Below, in pieces: positions 27,650 to 36,174 of a stretch of DNA of 64,000 nucleotides. Every line of letters starts with the position of its first letter. The first letter of the stretch is position 1. The translations under genes and the position numbers were made by a program. The notes below the pieces were generated by a model. The model worked only from the letters and a program-made list of their open reading frames with translations, was not told the origin of the DNA and searched no databases. The stretch is from Cytophagales bacterium (GTDB taxonomy: Bacteria; Bacteroidota; Bacteroidia; Cytophagales; Cyclobacteriaceae). The stretch covers positions 1,595,501 through 1,659,500 of the forward strand of contig JAWPMT010000005.1 in assembly GCA_033344775.1 (NCBI GenBank), read 5' to 3'.

Positions 27650-28894
27650 ATGCCGACTAAAGCGGAAATAATTACTATCGGAGATGAAATTCTCTACGGA
27701 CAAACACTCGACACCAACAGCCACTGGATGAGTGGTGCATTAGATGAGATCAACATCAAAGTCTATCAAAAAACCACTATCGGCGATACGGAAGAACACA
27801 TTCTGGCGTCTTTGAAGGAAGCTGAAGCCAGGGCAGATGTAATTCTGATCACCGGAGGTCTGGGGCCCACTAATGATGATTTAACCAAACCTGTCCTTGC
27901 TAAATACTTTGGGGTAGAACTGATCCGGAACGAAGAAGCCTTACAAGAAATCAAAGACCTGTTTTACCGAGCAGGTCGGGAAATGTCTGTCATGAACGAA
28001 CGCCAGGCGGATCTTCCGGCTAATTGTCGAAAAATTACCAATCACGTAGGGACTGCTCCCGGGATGTGGTTTGAGGTAAGGGGCAAAATTTTCATTTCTA
28101 TGCCGGGAGTACCCTATGAAATGAAAGAAATGATGGAACGTAACCTGCTGCCTATGCTTCGTGTGAAATTCACGAAAGAGGTGATCCATCATCGTGTCAT
28201 AAAAACGCTGGGTGTTCCCGAATCTACGCTGGCAGAGCAAATCAAAGACTGGGAAGCCAACCTTCCCTCACATCAAAAACTGGCTTATCTCCCGACTTTT
28301 GGTCAGGTCAAATTGCGACTGACCAGCACTGGAACAAATTTGGATACCCTGAAAAAAGAGGCACAAGCGCAAATTGACAAGGTACTTCCATTGATTAAAA
28401 AACATGTCTTCGGTTTTGATAAAGATGAGCTGGAGCAGGTACTTGGAGATAAACTCAAAGCTCAAAATGCCACGATTGCCGTTGCGGAAAGCTGCACCGG
28501 CGGACAAATCGCAGCCGCTTTCACCAGTGTCCCAGGTAGTTCGGCTTACTTCAAAGGAGGTGTGGTCGCTTACGACAATCAAGTAAAAATCGACCAATTA
28601 GCAGTGGACCCTGCATCCATAGAAACACACGGTGCTGTTAGTGAGGAAGTGGTGAAGCAAATGGCTGAAAATGTAAGAAAGCTTTTAACGACAGATGTGG
28701 GCTTAGCTACAAGCGGCATTGCCGGACCTGGAGGGGGAACTCCAGAAAAACCAGTAGGCACCATCTGGCTGGCATATGCGGACAAAGACAAAACCATCGC
28801 CCGAAAAGTACAATTCACCAGAAACCGTCAAATGAACGTTAAGTTCGGAGTGATGTCCGCATTGAACCTATTTAGAATGAATTTCAATGCCTGA
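27650..28894 (+). CDS. cinA: CinA family protein (nicotinamide-nucleotide amidohydrolase/ADP-ribose pyrophosphatase type)
   Basis: 414 residues. The N-terminal MoCF-like COG1058 domain (about 1-170) starts with AEIITIGDEILYGQTLDTN and has TGGLGPTNDD. The C-terminal amidohydrolase domain (about 255-412) has VAESCTGGQIAAAFTSVPGSS and ATSGIAGPGGGTPEKPVGT. Two-domain CinA recycles NMN, deamidating it to NaMN. Length and domain order are standard, and the frame is intact. Confidence 0.95.
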   Translation: MPTKAEIITIGDEILYGQTLDTNSHWMSGALDEINIKVYQKTTIGDTEEHILASLKEAEARADVILITGGLGPTNDDLTKPVLAKYFGVELIRNEEALQEIKDLFYRAGREMSVMNERQADLPANCRKITNHVGTAPGMWFEVRGKIFISMPGVPYEMKEMMERNLLPMLRVKFTKEVIHHRVIKTLGVPESTLAEQIKDWEANLPSHQKLAYLPTFGQVKLRLTSTGTNLDTLKKEAQAQIDKVLPLIKKHVFGFDKDELEQVLGDKLKAQNATIAVAESCTGGQIAAAFTSVPGSSAYFKGGVVAYDNQVKIDQLAVDPASIETHGAVSEEVVKQMAENVRKLLTTDVGLATSGIAGPGGGTPEKPVGTIWLAYADKDKTIARKVQFTRNRQMNVKFGVMSALNLFRMNFNA

Positions 28895-28908
28895 AATACA
28901 AAATATTG

Positions 28909-28916
28909 TATCTTTG
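28909..28916 (+). promoter_or_regulatory. Predicted -7 box of the E2 gene
   Basis: TATCTTTG matches TAnnTTTG fully and would give a leader of about 30 nt before the ATG at 28951. It lies 15 bp after the cinA stop, so the E2 gene is likely transcribed separately. Confidence 0.5.
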
Positions 28917-28950
28917 TGATACCCAAAAATGATATAAGAGCGAATAATCT

Positions 28951-30291
28951 ATGGCCACGATTGAATTATTAATGCCTAAAATGGGCGAAAGTGTGATGGA
29001 AGGCACTGTCTTATCCTGGTTGAAATCCAAAGGAGATTCTGTGGATGAGGACGAAGCCATTCTAGAAGTAGCTACAGATAAGGTAGATACAGAAATTCCT
29101 TCTACACACGCAGGTATCATCAAAGAGATTCTGGCCGAGGAAGGAGAGGTCATTCAGGTCGGCAAACCTATTGCCATCATCGAGACTGAAGGAGAAGAAT
29201 CTTCCGACGCTGCAGCCGATGCTCCCGCTCCGGAAACTTCAACCGTAGAAGCTGCTTCTTCTTTATTGAATCAAGCCATCGCTGAACACAGTGCAGCGAC
29301 AGAGCACATCCCAGCCTCTTCTGATTCTGGTAGATTCTACTCTCCACTGGTCCGAAACATGGCCAAAGAAGAAAGCATCTCTTTATTAGAATTAGAAGCC
29401 ATCGTCGGAACTGGCAAGGACGGTCGTGTGACAAAGCACGACATGCTGGCTTACATCGATACCCGCAAAAAAGGAAATGGTGCTCCCGTCACTGCACCAG
29501 CTGCGGTTCCTGCTAAATCCAATGGTACCGCTGCCCCAACCGTAGAAAGAAACATCCAGGCTGTTCCTGCCGTGATCGACGGACAGGATGAGATCATCGA
29601 GATGGATCGCATGCGTAAAATGATCGCAGAGCGAATGGTGGCTTCCAAAGCCATCTCACCTCACGTGACTTCTTTTGTAGAAGCGGACGTAACCAATCTT
29701 GTGAAGTGGAGAAATCAGAAGAAAAACCTGGTAAAAGAAAGAGATGGAGAAGCGCTGACGTTCACGCCGATCATGATTGAAGCCGTCGTGAAAGCCATCA
29801 AAGATTACCCGATGATCAATGTTCAGGTGGATGGCAACAACATCGTAAAGAAGTCTGCCATCAATATTGGCATGGCCGTGGCCCTACCGACTGGCAACCT
29901 GATCGTACCGGTGATCCATCATGCAGATCAGTTGAACGTACTTGGGTTGACCAAGCGCGTAAATGATTTGGCCAGAAGAGCACGGGAAAACAAACTGAAG
30001 CCGGATGAATTGTCAGGAGGTACTTACACGGTTTCCAACGTTGGTTCCTTCGGCAATGTGATGGGTACTCCGATCATCATGCAGCCTCAGGTAGGCATCC
30101 TGGCACTTGGAGCCATCCAAAAGAAACCGGCCGTCGTTGAAACTCCGGAAGGCGATTTCATCGGAATCCGACACAAAATGTTCTTGTCACACAGCTACGA
30201 TCACCGAGTAGTTGACGGTGCGCTAGGAGGCATGTTTGTGAGAAGAGTGGCTGACTACCTGGAAAGATTTGATTTGAATACGGATATCTGA
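28951..30291 (+). CDS. 2-oxo acid dehydrogenase complex E2 (dihydrolipoamide acyltransferase)
   Basis: 446 residues. A lipoyl domain (1-77) with lipoylated Lys44 in ATDKVD is followed by an Ala/Pro linker, a peripheral subunit-binding domain (about 130-168) with SPLVRNMAKEE and GRVTKHDML, a second linker, and a catalytic CAT domain ending in LSHSYDHRVVDGALGG with active His and Asp. It carries acyl groups in a branched-chain, pyruvate or 2-oxoglutarate complex; which one cannot be told here because E1 and E3 are not adjacent. Confidence 0.94.
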   Translation: MATIELLMPKMGESVMEGTVLSWLKSKGDSVDEDEAILEVATDKVDTEIPSTHAGIIKEILAEEGEVIQVGKPIAIIETEGEESSDAAADAPAPETSTVEAASSLLNQAIAEHSAATEHIPASSDSGRFYSPLVRNMAKEESISLLELEAIVGTGKDGRVTKHDMLAYIDTRKKGNGAPVTAPAAVPAKSNGTAAPTVERNIQAVPAVIDGQDEIIEMDRMRKMIAERMVASKAISPHVTSFVEADVTNLVKWRNQKKNLVKERDGEALTFTPIMIEAVVKAIKDYPMINVQVDGNNIVKKSAINIGMAVALPTGNLIVPVIHHADQLNVLGLTKRVNDLARRARENKLKPDELSGGTYTVSNVGSFGNVMGTPIIMQPQVGILALGAIQKKPAVVETPEGDFIGIRHKMFLSHSYDHRVVDGALGGMFVRRVADYLERFDLNTDI

Positions 30292-30313
30292 TCCGAACAC
30301 ATCATTAAATACA

Positions 30314-30350
30314 AAACCTGTAGGACTGAGATCTTACAGGTTTTTTTTGT
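30314..30350 (+). terminator. Intrinsic terminator of the E2 gene
   Basis: AAACCTGTA (30314-30322) and TACAGGTTT (30335-30343) form a 9-bp stem followed by a run of T, 23 bp after the stop codon. Confidence 0.85.
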
Positions 30351-30391
30351 TTTTGGGCGTGTCCTTTCAGGCCGGGTCTTCGCTACTCGTC

Positions 30392-30420
30392 CATCCTTCG
30401 ATAAACTCAGGATCACAGGA
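30392..30420 (+). repeat. Degenerate dispersed intergenic repeat fragment
   Basis: CATCCTTCGATAAACTCAGG followed by ATCACAGGA resembles the TTCGATAAACTCAGGATGACA-type sequences scattered in Bacteroidota intergenic DNA (recalled). A related fragment lies at 20092-20114. Confidence 0.45.
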
Positions 30421-30705
30421 CTCAAACAGGCCGCTTACCCCCTCACGCGAGAAACTGCATCAATCATTAAGACTAAAAACTGCTTGAGCACCATTCAAAA
30501 GGCATTTCAAATGTGGAAAGCAATCGCCTGCCTTTCCAAGGCGGAAGTGCAATTGCGGCTGAGCATTATCAAATTTTACATCAGTTCACCACTCAAACCC
30601 TGTCCCTTCCCAGACACAAAACCACCCTTTCGAGGAATTTTTCTTCATCAAATCCACTTGATCTTTATGATTACCTTAACTTCATAAAAAAAGACCCAAT
30701 TCTTG
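30421..30705. other. Intergenic stretch before the acetolactate-synthase-like gene
   Basis: About 285 bp with no convincing gene. Two short overlapping frames are Pro/Lys-rich with poor coding character. No -7 box, operator or terminator stood out here. Confidence 0.4.
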
Positions 30706-32343
30706 ATGAAAGCCTCCGATCTGTTCATAAAATGCCTTGAAGCAGAAGAAGTAGAGTACATATTTGGGATTCCCGGCGAGGAAAACCTGGACTTCCTGGA
30801 ATCACTTCGACACTCCAAAATCAAACTGATATTAACCCGTCACGAGCAGGGGGCCGCCTTCATGGCTGCTACCTACGGACGATTGACGGGTAAACCCGGC
30901 GTTTGTCTATCCACTCTCGGACCTGGCGCAACCAATTTCGTAACTGCAGCAGCATATGCACAATTAGGCGGAATGCCGCTCTTGATGATCACGGGGCAAA
31001 AACCCATCAAGAAAAGTAAGCAAGGCCGCTTCCAGATCGTGGACATTGTGGACATGATGAAGCCACTTACCAAGTACACCCGTCAGATCGTTAATGGAAA
31101 TACGATCCCTTCTATCGTGAGAGAAGCCTTTCGAATCAGTGCGGAAGAACGCCCCGGAGCAGTACACATTGAATTACCCGAAGATATCGCAGCGGAGGAA
31201 TGCGACGCACATGTATTCAACAAAAGCTATGTAAGGCGACCTCTGGCAGACAGCAAAGCATTAGATGCGGCCATTGAGATGATCCAACTGGCTCGAAGGC
31301 CTTTGATCCTACTAGGTGCCAGCGCCAATCGAAACCGTACCCGCAAAGCCGTGACTGACTTCCTGGACAAGACGGGCATGTTTTTCTTCAATACACAAAT
31401 GGGCAAAGGTGTTGTAGACGAAAGACACCCTCAGTTTTTGGGTACTGCCGCCCTTTCAGACCATGATTACTTGCACAAAGCCATCGAGCAGGCTGATCTC
31501 ATTCTGAACATAGGTCACGATGTAATCGAAAAGCCGCCATTCTTCATGCACGAGGATGGCTGCAACGTCGTACACGTCAACTATTTCTCCGCAGAAGTGG
31601 ATCAGGTCTATTTCCCACAGGTAGAGGTAGTCGGTGACATTGCAGGAAGCATTTCTTACCTGGCAGAACGCATTGAGCCCCAAGATCACTGGCAACACAA
31701 CATTTTCAATGAAGTTCGAGATGATGTAGAAAGTCACATCACCAAGTATTTTGAAGATAAGCGATTCCCTATGCTCCCCCAGAGAGCGGTAAACGAAATT
31801 CGCAAACTGATGCCAAGCGATGGCATCCTGACCCTCGACAATGGGATTTACAAGATCTGGTTTGCTCGAAACTATAAAGCACACGAACCCAATACCGTGT
31901 TACTGGACAATGCGCTGGCCACGATGGGGGCCGGACTCCCCTCGGGTATGGGTGCCAAAATCACCTACCCGGACCGGAAAGTTGTTGCGATTTGTGGTGA
32001 TGGTGGATTCATGATGAATTCTCAGGAATTAGAAACCGCAGTTAGGCTGAACATGGACCTGACTGTGATCATTCTCAATGACAGTGCCTATGGCATGATC
32101 AAATGGAAACAAGAAGGAATGGGTTTTGCCAATTTCGGGCTGGATTATCATAATCCGGATTTTGTGAAATACGCAGAAGCCTATGGCGCCAAAGGTTATC
32201 GTATCTCGGATCCTGATGACTTTACCACTACCCTGGACAAATGCCTCAATGAATCGGGTGTACATGTCATCGACTTACCCGTGGATTATTCCCTGAATCA
32301 CCAAATATTGATCAAAGGCCTTCAAGAACAGGACAAAAAATAA
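30706..32343 (+). CDS. Acetolactate synthase large-subunit-like TPP enzyme
   Basis: 545 residues from the ATG at 30706 (an adjacent TTG at 30703 is less likely). It is a three-domain TPP-dependent enzyme: N-terminal PYR domain with catalytic Glu in FGIPGEEN, central FAD/NAD-like domain, and C-terminal PP domain with the TPP motif ICGDGGFMMNSQELETAVRL...NDSAYG. No small regulatory subunit is adjacent, which fits a catabolic AlsS-like or a specialised decarboxylase. It is 6 bp upstream of an aldehyde dehydrogenase, so they form an operon, and an aldehyde product passed to the dehydrogenase is plausible. Confidence 0.9.
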   Translation: MKASDLFIKCLEAEEVEYIFGIPGEENLDFLESLRHSKIKLILTRHEQGAAFMAATYGRLTGKPGVCLSTLGPGATNFVTAAAYAQLGGMPLLMITGQKPIKKSKQGRFQIVDIVDMMKPLTKYTRQIVNGNTIPSIVREAFRISAEERPGAVHIELPEDIAAEECDAHVFNKSYVRRPLADSKALDAAIEMIQLARRPLILLGASANRNRTRKAVTDFLDKTGMFFFNTQMGKGVVDERHPQFLGTAALSDHDYLHKAIEQADLILNIGHDVIEKPPFFMHEDGCNVVHVNYFSAEVDQVYFPQVEVVGDIAGSISYLAERIEPQDHWQHNIFNEVRDDVESHITKYFEDKRFPMLPQRAVNEIRKLMPSDGILTLDNGIYKIWFARNYKAHEPNTVLLDNALATMGAGLPSGMGAKITYPDRKVVAICGDGGFMMNSQELETAVRLNMDLTVIILNDSAYGMIKWKQEGMGFANFGLDYHNPDFVKYAEAYGAKGYRISDPDDFTTTLDKCLNESGVHVIDLPVDYSLNHQILIKGLQEQDKK

Positions 32344-32349
32344 GACCTC

Positions 32350-33741
32350 ATGAGTACATTGACCGTAAATGCCCCGTTTGACCTGAGTGTCATTGATGAA
32401 ATCCCAATGCATAATAGTGCTGCAGTAGAAGCGGCACTGGCCACTGCTCATGATCACTTTCTGGATCGGTCTAAATGGATACCCAAATACGAGCGGGTGG
32501 CCATTCTTGAACGGACCATGGCGCTGATGGAGGACCAGAAAGAGGCATTGACTTTAATCGCCGCTGAAGAAGGTGGAAAACCATATGTTGACTCAAAAGT
32601 TGAAGTTGAGCGTGCCATCAATGGCATCAAGATCGCCATTGAAGAGATGGCTCATTTTGCAGGAAGTGAAATACCTATGGGCCACACAGCCTCTTCCGCT
32701 AATCGCATGGCGTTTACCAGAAAAGAGCCAATTGGTGTAGTAGCTTCTGTGAGCGCCTTCAACCATCCACTCAACCTTATCGTCCATCAAACGGTCCCTG
32801 CCATTAGCGTGGGTACACCGGTTATTGTAAAACCGGCGCTAACCACTCCACGGTCCTGCATCAAATTCGTGGAAATACTAAAAGAAGCGGGACTACCTGA
32901 CGGATGGTGTGAATACCTCATCACCAGCAATGAAGACTCGGAACAATTGGTGGTTGACAATCGGATCAATTTTTTCTCTTTCATCGGCTCAGCCCGGGTC
33001 GGCTGGTTCCTACGATCCAAGTTATCTGCAGGTACGCGCTGTGCGCTGGAACACGGTGGTGCCGCACCCGCGATCATCGATCAAAGTGCGGATCTGGACG
33101 AAATCATTCCTCCCCTGATGAAAGGGGGCTTTTATCACAGTGGCCAGGTTTGTGTCTCCGTGCAACGAATTTTTGCGCATTACACCATTGCCGAGGAGTT
33201 AGCACAAAGAATGGCAACGGCCGCTGAAAAATTAGTGGTAGGTGATCCTAAAAGTCCTGAAACCGAATGCGGTCCATTGATCCTTCCCAGAGAAGTTGAT
33301 CGGGTGGCACAATGGGTAGAGGAAGCAGTAACTGAAGGCGCGCAATTGCTTTGTGGTGGTAAGAAGATCTCCGACACGCTGTACGCACCAACAGTCTTGC
33401 TGAATCCTTCTGCGGAGAGTAAGGTATCAAAAGAGGAAATTTTTGGCCCCGTAGTTTGCATCTATAGTTACGAAAACCAACAAAAAGCCATTGCACAAGC
33501 CAATGCATTACCCTTTGCCTTCCAGGCGTCCGTATTTACCAAGGATCTGGACCAGGCCCTGGACCTAGGCCACCAACTCAACGCCGCTGCAGTGATGATC
33601 AATGATCATACGGCCTTCCGCGTAGACTGGATGCCTTTTGGAGGTCGAGATGCTTCAGGACTCGGAATGGGTGGCATAAAATACTCTATGGAGGACATGT
33701 CACGCGAGAAGATGCTGGTTTTTAAGAGCAAACACTTATAG
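32350..33741 (+). CDS. Aldehyde dehydrogenase (NAD(P)-dependent)
   Basis: 463 residues. Conserved ALDH features are the oxyanion Asn in SAFNHP, general base Glu in ALEHGGAAP (usually ELGG), the nucleophilic Cys in HSGQVCVSVQR, and EIFGPVVCIY near the C-terminus. The His in place of the second Leu of ELGG is a variation seen in some subfamilies. It oxidises an aldehyde to an acid, and the substrate is unknown. It is coupled to the TPP enzyme upstream and convergent with a minus-strand gene 2 bp away. Confidence 0.93.
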   Translation: MSTLTVNAPFDLSVIDEIPMHNSAAVEAALATAHDHFLDRSKWIPKYERVAILERTMALMEDQKEALTLIAAEEGGKPYVDSKVEVERAINGIKIAIEEMAHFAGSEIPMGHTASSANRMAFTRKEPIGVVASVSAFNHPLNLIVHQTVPAISVGTPVIVKPALTTPRSCIKFVEILKEAGLPDGWCEYLITSNEDSEQLVVDNRINFFSFIGSARVGWFLRSKLSAGTRCALEHGGAAPAIIDQSADLDEIIPPLMKGGFYHSGQVCVSVQRIFAHYTIAEELAQRMATAAEKLVVGDPKSPETECGPLILPREVDRVAQWVEEAVTEGAQLLCGGKKISDTLYAPTVLLNPSAESKVSKEEIFGPVVCIYSYENQQKAIAQANALPFAFQASVFTKDLDQALDLGHQLNAAAVMINDHTAFRVDWMPFGGRDASGLGMGGIKYSMEDMSREKMLVFKSKHL

Positions 33742-33742
33742 C

Positions 33743-34273
33743 CTACAGATCGGCCTGTTCTTCATCGTTGTAATAATCAAAGATCCGGGACAGGTCTTCT
33801 CTACTTTCGAAGGAGAGACCATTGGCTTTTACAAACTCCTTCACTTTCTTCTGACGCTGGCCAAAAGTGGAAAGGACATCTTTTTTGGTTGCTAATGAGT
33901 AAGCCGAGCGGTCTTCCAAAACGAAAAACGGAGGAAAAGCTTCATCATCATAAGGGTTGAATTTCACGCCTTCTCTGTACAACAGCGACTTACCGCCTTT
34001 ACTGAGTACTTCAAAAATGAAATACCGAGACTCAACCCCAAAAGCAGCCACACAATAGTGTCGGTCTGTTTTCTTGATCCATCTGACCTGAGATGCTGTG
34101 ATGAATTGATAATTTTTATCGTTTCGAATACGGATCTTATTGGTAATAAAATCAACATGCACTTCACCGTATAATGTATCAGCCAGTGTAACAACCATAT
34201 CCTGCTCTGAGCTTGCACTGATCGCATGAGACAGGAAGAAGAAAGATAGAATGAATAGTGACGGAAATTTCAT
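33743..34273 (-). CDS. Hypothetical secreted protein
   Basis: 176 residues with a signal peptide (about 1-20, ending His-Ala-Ile-Ser-Ala). The mature part includes IRIRNDKNYQFITASQVRWI, FFVLEDRSAYSLATKKDVL, and a Lys/Glu-rich C-terminus ending DYYNDEEQADL. The pattern suggests a small beta domain like those at the start of Bacteroidota surface proteins, followed by a helical tail. No family was recognised. It ends 2 bp from the convergent ALDH gene. Confidence 0.75.
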   Translation of the reverse strand: MKFPSLFILSFFFLSHAISASSEQDMVVTLADTLYGEVHVDFITNKIRIRNDKNYQFITASQVRWIKKTDRHYCVAAFGVESRYFIFEVLSKGGKSLLYREGVKFNPYDDEAFPPFFVLEDRSAYSLATKKDVLSTFGQRQKKVKEFVKANGLSFESREDLSRIFDYYNDEEQADL

Positions 34274-34763
34274 AGCAGCTGGAATTCTTATAAACCAAAG
34301 AAAATGGCTTTATTGACCTCCAAAAGCGCATGGAATAAAACTTAACATAAGCATGATTAGCCGTTAAGGAAATCATAAATATTCCTTAACAACCCTCCTC
34401 AAAACATATTGAGAAGGGTGCCAGGGAATCTGTTGTTTTAATGTGTATTCAGTTGGTTTTGTTGCGTTGTTGTGTTGTTGTTCTGTTGTGGTAAGGAATC
34501 AAGACGGCATGGATCCAAATCTTTAGTTCGTTCTAATGTAAGACGCTCCCAAAAACCAGAACGGTTGGATAGACATGGTTAAGCGAAATAAGAGACGTTG
34601 TTTCAGAAGCAATGTTACATCCAAATCCGTGTCGACATTTTCCTTAAATAACTGCTGAAGCAGTAAAATCAAAAAGTAAAAGACCGTGTTGCGTTTGACT
34701 AGCTCATAGATCAACGACAACAGTTACGAAGTTGGATTGCTTTCCTCATATTTAAAACAGGAA

Positions 34764-34805
34764 CTTCATGAACGTATCGAATTTCTTCATGTACGTATCG
34801 AATTT
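34764..34805 (-). promoter_or_regulatory. Tandem LytTR-type binding sites, 21-bp period
   Basis: Two 21-bp direct repeats CTTCATG(A/T)ACGTATCGAATTT start at 34764 and 34785 and differ at one base. On the minus strand each holds a 9-mer, TACGTTCAT (34768-34776) and TACGTACAT (34789-34797). The first matches the LytTR half-site consensus [TA][AC][CA]GTTN[AG][TG] fully and the second has one mismatch, and 21 bp equals the known 9+12 spacing. They lie ~110 bp upstream of a LytTR regulator gene. Confidence 0.6.
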
Positions 34806-34874
34806 GCCAATGAAGGTAAAACGGTTTGGTCTCCTGATTTACCAAAATCTCACCAAAAAGGAGGCAATTCTGTA

Positions 34875-34882
34875 TATCTTTG
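34875..34882 (+). promoter_or_regulatory. Predicted -7 box of the LytTR regulator gene
   Basis: TATCTTTG is a full TAnnTTTG match, giving a leader of ~20 nt before the GTG at 34908. Confidence 0.5.
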
Positions 34883-34907
34883 AATACTTGAGTAAGCGCT
34901 AAACCCA

Positions 34908-35651
34908 GTGAAAGCATCGGTAATTGTTGTAGAGGACAATCTGCTTCTAGCAGAAGACGTCATAGAAACGCTTGAAAAGTTTGACTATGAAGTACTGGAT
35001 TCATTTTCCACTGGTGAAGAAGCACGTGACTGGTTGACGGATAATTATGACAAGGTAGATTTCGCCTTACTGGATATTGAGTTGGCCGGCAAAATGACTG
35101 GTATCGACTTAGCCAAACATATCAACAAGAAATTCAAGAAAAAGAAAATCGGATTGATCTTCCTAACGGCTTTTCAGGATGACCTGCATTTTCGACAAGC
35201 CAAACGCTCAAAACCAGCTGCTTACTTGTTCAAAAACCAAATCGGGGACAAGGATTTAAACATTGCAATAGAGCTGGCACTGGCCAATGCTAACGACGTG
35301 CAACCCGAAGAGCAAACAGATGGTTATTTCCTGAATGACCGGATATTTGTTCGGCAAGAAACCAACAAATTCGTTCGTATGGCCATTGGTGATATTGAGA
35401 TCATCGAAGCAGATGGAAGCTACACTTCGATCATTGCCAATAAAAAGAGATACATGTTATCGGAAAGCCTGAAGAAGGTAGAATCAAAAATGTCAGGCGT
35501 CAAAGAATTTGTGCGGATTCACAAATCGTATATCGTTAATGTGAACAAGATCGATGGCTTTGAAAGCACTTACATCGAAATTGGAGAAGACCACTATCCT
35601 ATTGGGAAAACCTATCTAAAGAACTTTTTAGCGAAGTTCAGGTTCATCTAA
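34908..35651 (+). CDS. LytTR-family response regulator
   Basis: 247 residues starting at GTG. A receiver domain (about 1-125) has acidic residues in VVEDNLLLAEDV, phosphoacceptor Asp in ALLDIELAG and Lys in AYLFKNQ. A LytTR domain (about 145-245) contains EADGSYTSI and RIHKSYIVNVNKI. The tandem LytTR-like sites upstream suggest autoregulation. A lipopeptide gene and a TPR histidine kinase gene follow on the same strand, making a likely cognate system. Confidence 0.93.
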   Translation: MKASVIVVEDNLLLAEDVIETLEKFDYEVLDSFSTGEEARDWLTDNYDKVDFALLDIELAGKMTGIDLAKHINKKFKKKKIGLIFLTAFQDDLHFRQAKRSKPAAYLFKNQIGDKDLNIAIELALANANDVQPEEQTDGYFLNDRIFVRQETNKFVRMAIGDIEIIEADGSYTSIIANKKRYMLSESLKKVESKMSGVKEFVRIHKSYIVNVNKIDGFESTYIEIGEDHYPIGKTYLKNFLAKFRFI

Positions 35652-35787
35652 TTCGAAAAAAGTTCATTTTTCTTAAAAGTATGATAATCAGAAAGTTACC
35701 CAAGTATATACTCCAATTTTCGGCGCTTACACATAAAATTTACTGCCTAAAAATCAACCAGTTATAACCTTTTATTTAAAGCCGCCG

Positions 35788-35795
35788 TATATTTG
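35788..35795 (+). promoter_or_regulatory. Predicted -7 box of the leader unit
   Basis: TATATTTG is a full TAnnTTTG match; transcription would begin near 35802, about 50 nt before the 12-codon ORF. Confidence 0.5.
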
Positions 35796-35854
35796 TATAC
35801 TGATTGGCACTTCAAAACACGCTGATCATTTTAACCAAAACAAAATAACTGAAG

Positions 35855-35893
35855 ATGAAAAAAAACGAAATCAAACGAAAATTCCTGTTTTAG
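35855..35893 (+). CDS. 12-codon leader ORF (putative)
   Basis: An ATG begins a 12-residue Lys/Phe-rich peptide (MKKNEIKRKFLF) that ends at TAG 16 nt before a strong hairpin (35909-35942). The order promoter, short ORF, terminator-like hairpin resembles a leader-peptide unit. No obvious amino-acid bias tied to a biosynthetic pathway is seen, so classical attenuation is only one possibility. Confidence 0.25.
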   Translation: MKKNEIKRKFLF

Positions 35894-35908
35894 CCATTGG
35901 CATTACTG

Positions 35909-35952
35909 ACTGAATAAAATCCAAGGGATTTTTGGCTTCAGTAAATTTTTCC
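35909..35952 (+). terminator. Terminator-like hairpin in the leader
   Basis: ACTGAA (35909-35914) pairs with TTCAGT (35937-35942), enclosing AAAATCC/GGATTTT (35916-35922 / 35926-35932) with an AAG loop, and five T follow after AAA. It would end a transcript of ~150 nt starting near 35802. Confidence 0.6.
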
Positions 35953-36072
35953 ACCTACCGGCATGAATGCGTCGTTTATCTGGAAAAACTCAATCTCAAC
36001 AGCTAAAAAAAGAAATTTTCAAAAGAGGGGTTACCTTTTCAATTTCAAACGAATATATAAGTGAAACAACAA

Positions 36073-36090
36073 TACATGAAATATCATGTA
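36073..36090. promoter_or_regulatory. 18-bp inverted repeat upstream of the lipopeptide gene
   Basis: TACATGA-AATA-TCATGTA is a perfect 7-bp inverted repeat with a 4-bp spacer, 85 bp upstream of the ATG at 36175. It could be an operator or part of a promoter. Confidence 0.35.
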
Positions 36091-36174
36091 TATATTTAAG
36101 TTAAAATTTGGATTTTTCAGAAGATTTATCTAAATTCACAAACAAGCACAACAACTAATTTTAACAACTAAACA

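Larger units (their letters stand above)
34274..34907. other. 634-bp regulatory gap between divergent genes
   Basis: No frame of coding quality was found. It contains a hairpin (ACCCTCCTCA 34392-34401 / TGAGAAGGGT 34410-34419, one mismatch), a GTT-rich tract (34451-34492) that reads as a CAA-rich unstructured leader on the minus strand, the tandem LytTR-like sites (34764-34805), and the -7 box of the LytTR gene (34875-34882). Confidence 0.5.

Noticed and set aside
30484-30740. Two short + strand frames before the TPP enzyme
   Set aside because: They overlap each other in different phases and have poor coding character.
34451-34492. GTT-rich tract as a microsatellite or CRISPR-like repeat
   Set aside because: The units are irregular with no spacer structure; it reads better as a CAA-rich leader of the minus strand.
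34523-34720. 65-aa antisense frame in the 634-bp gap
   Set aside because: Leu/Phe-rich with no start context, and it overlaps no conserved signal.
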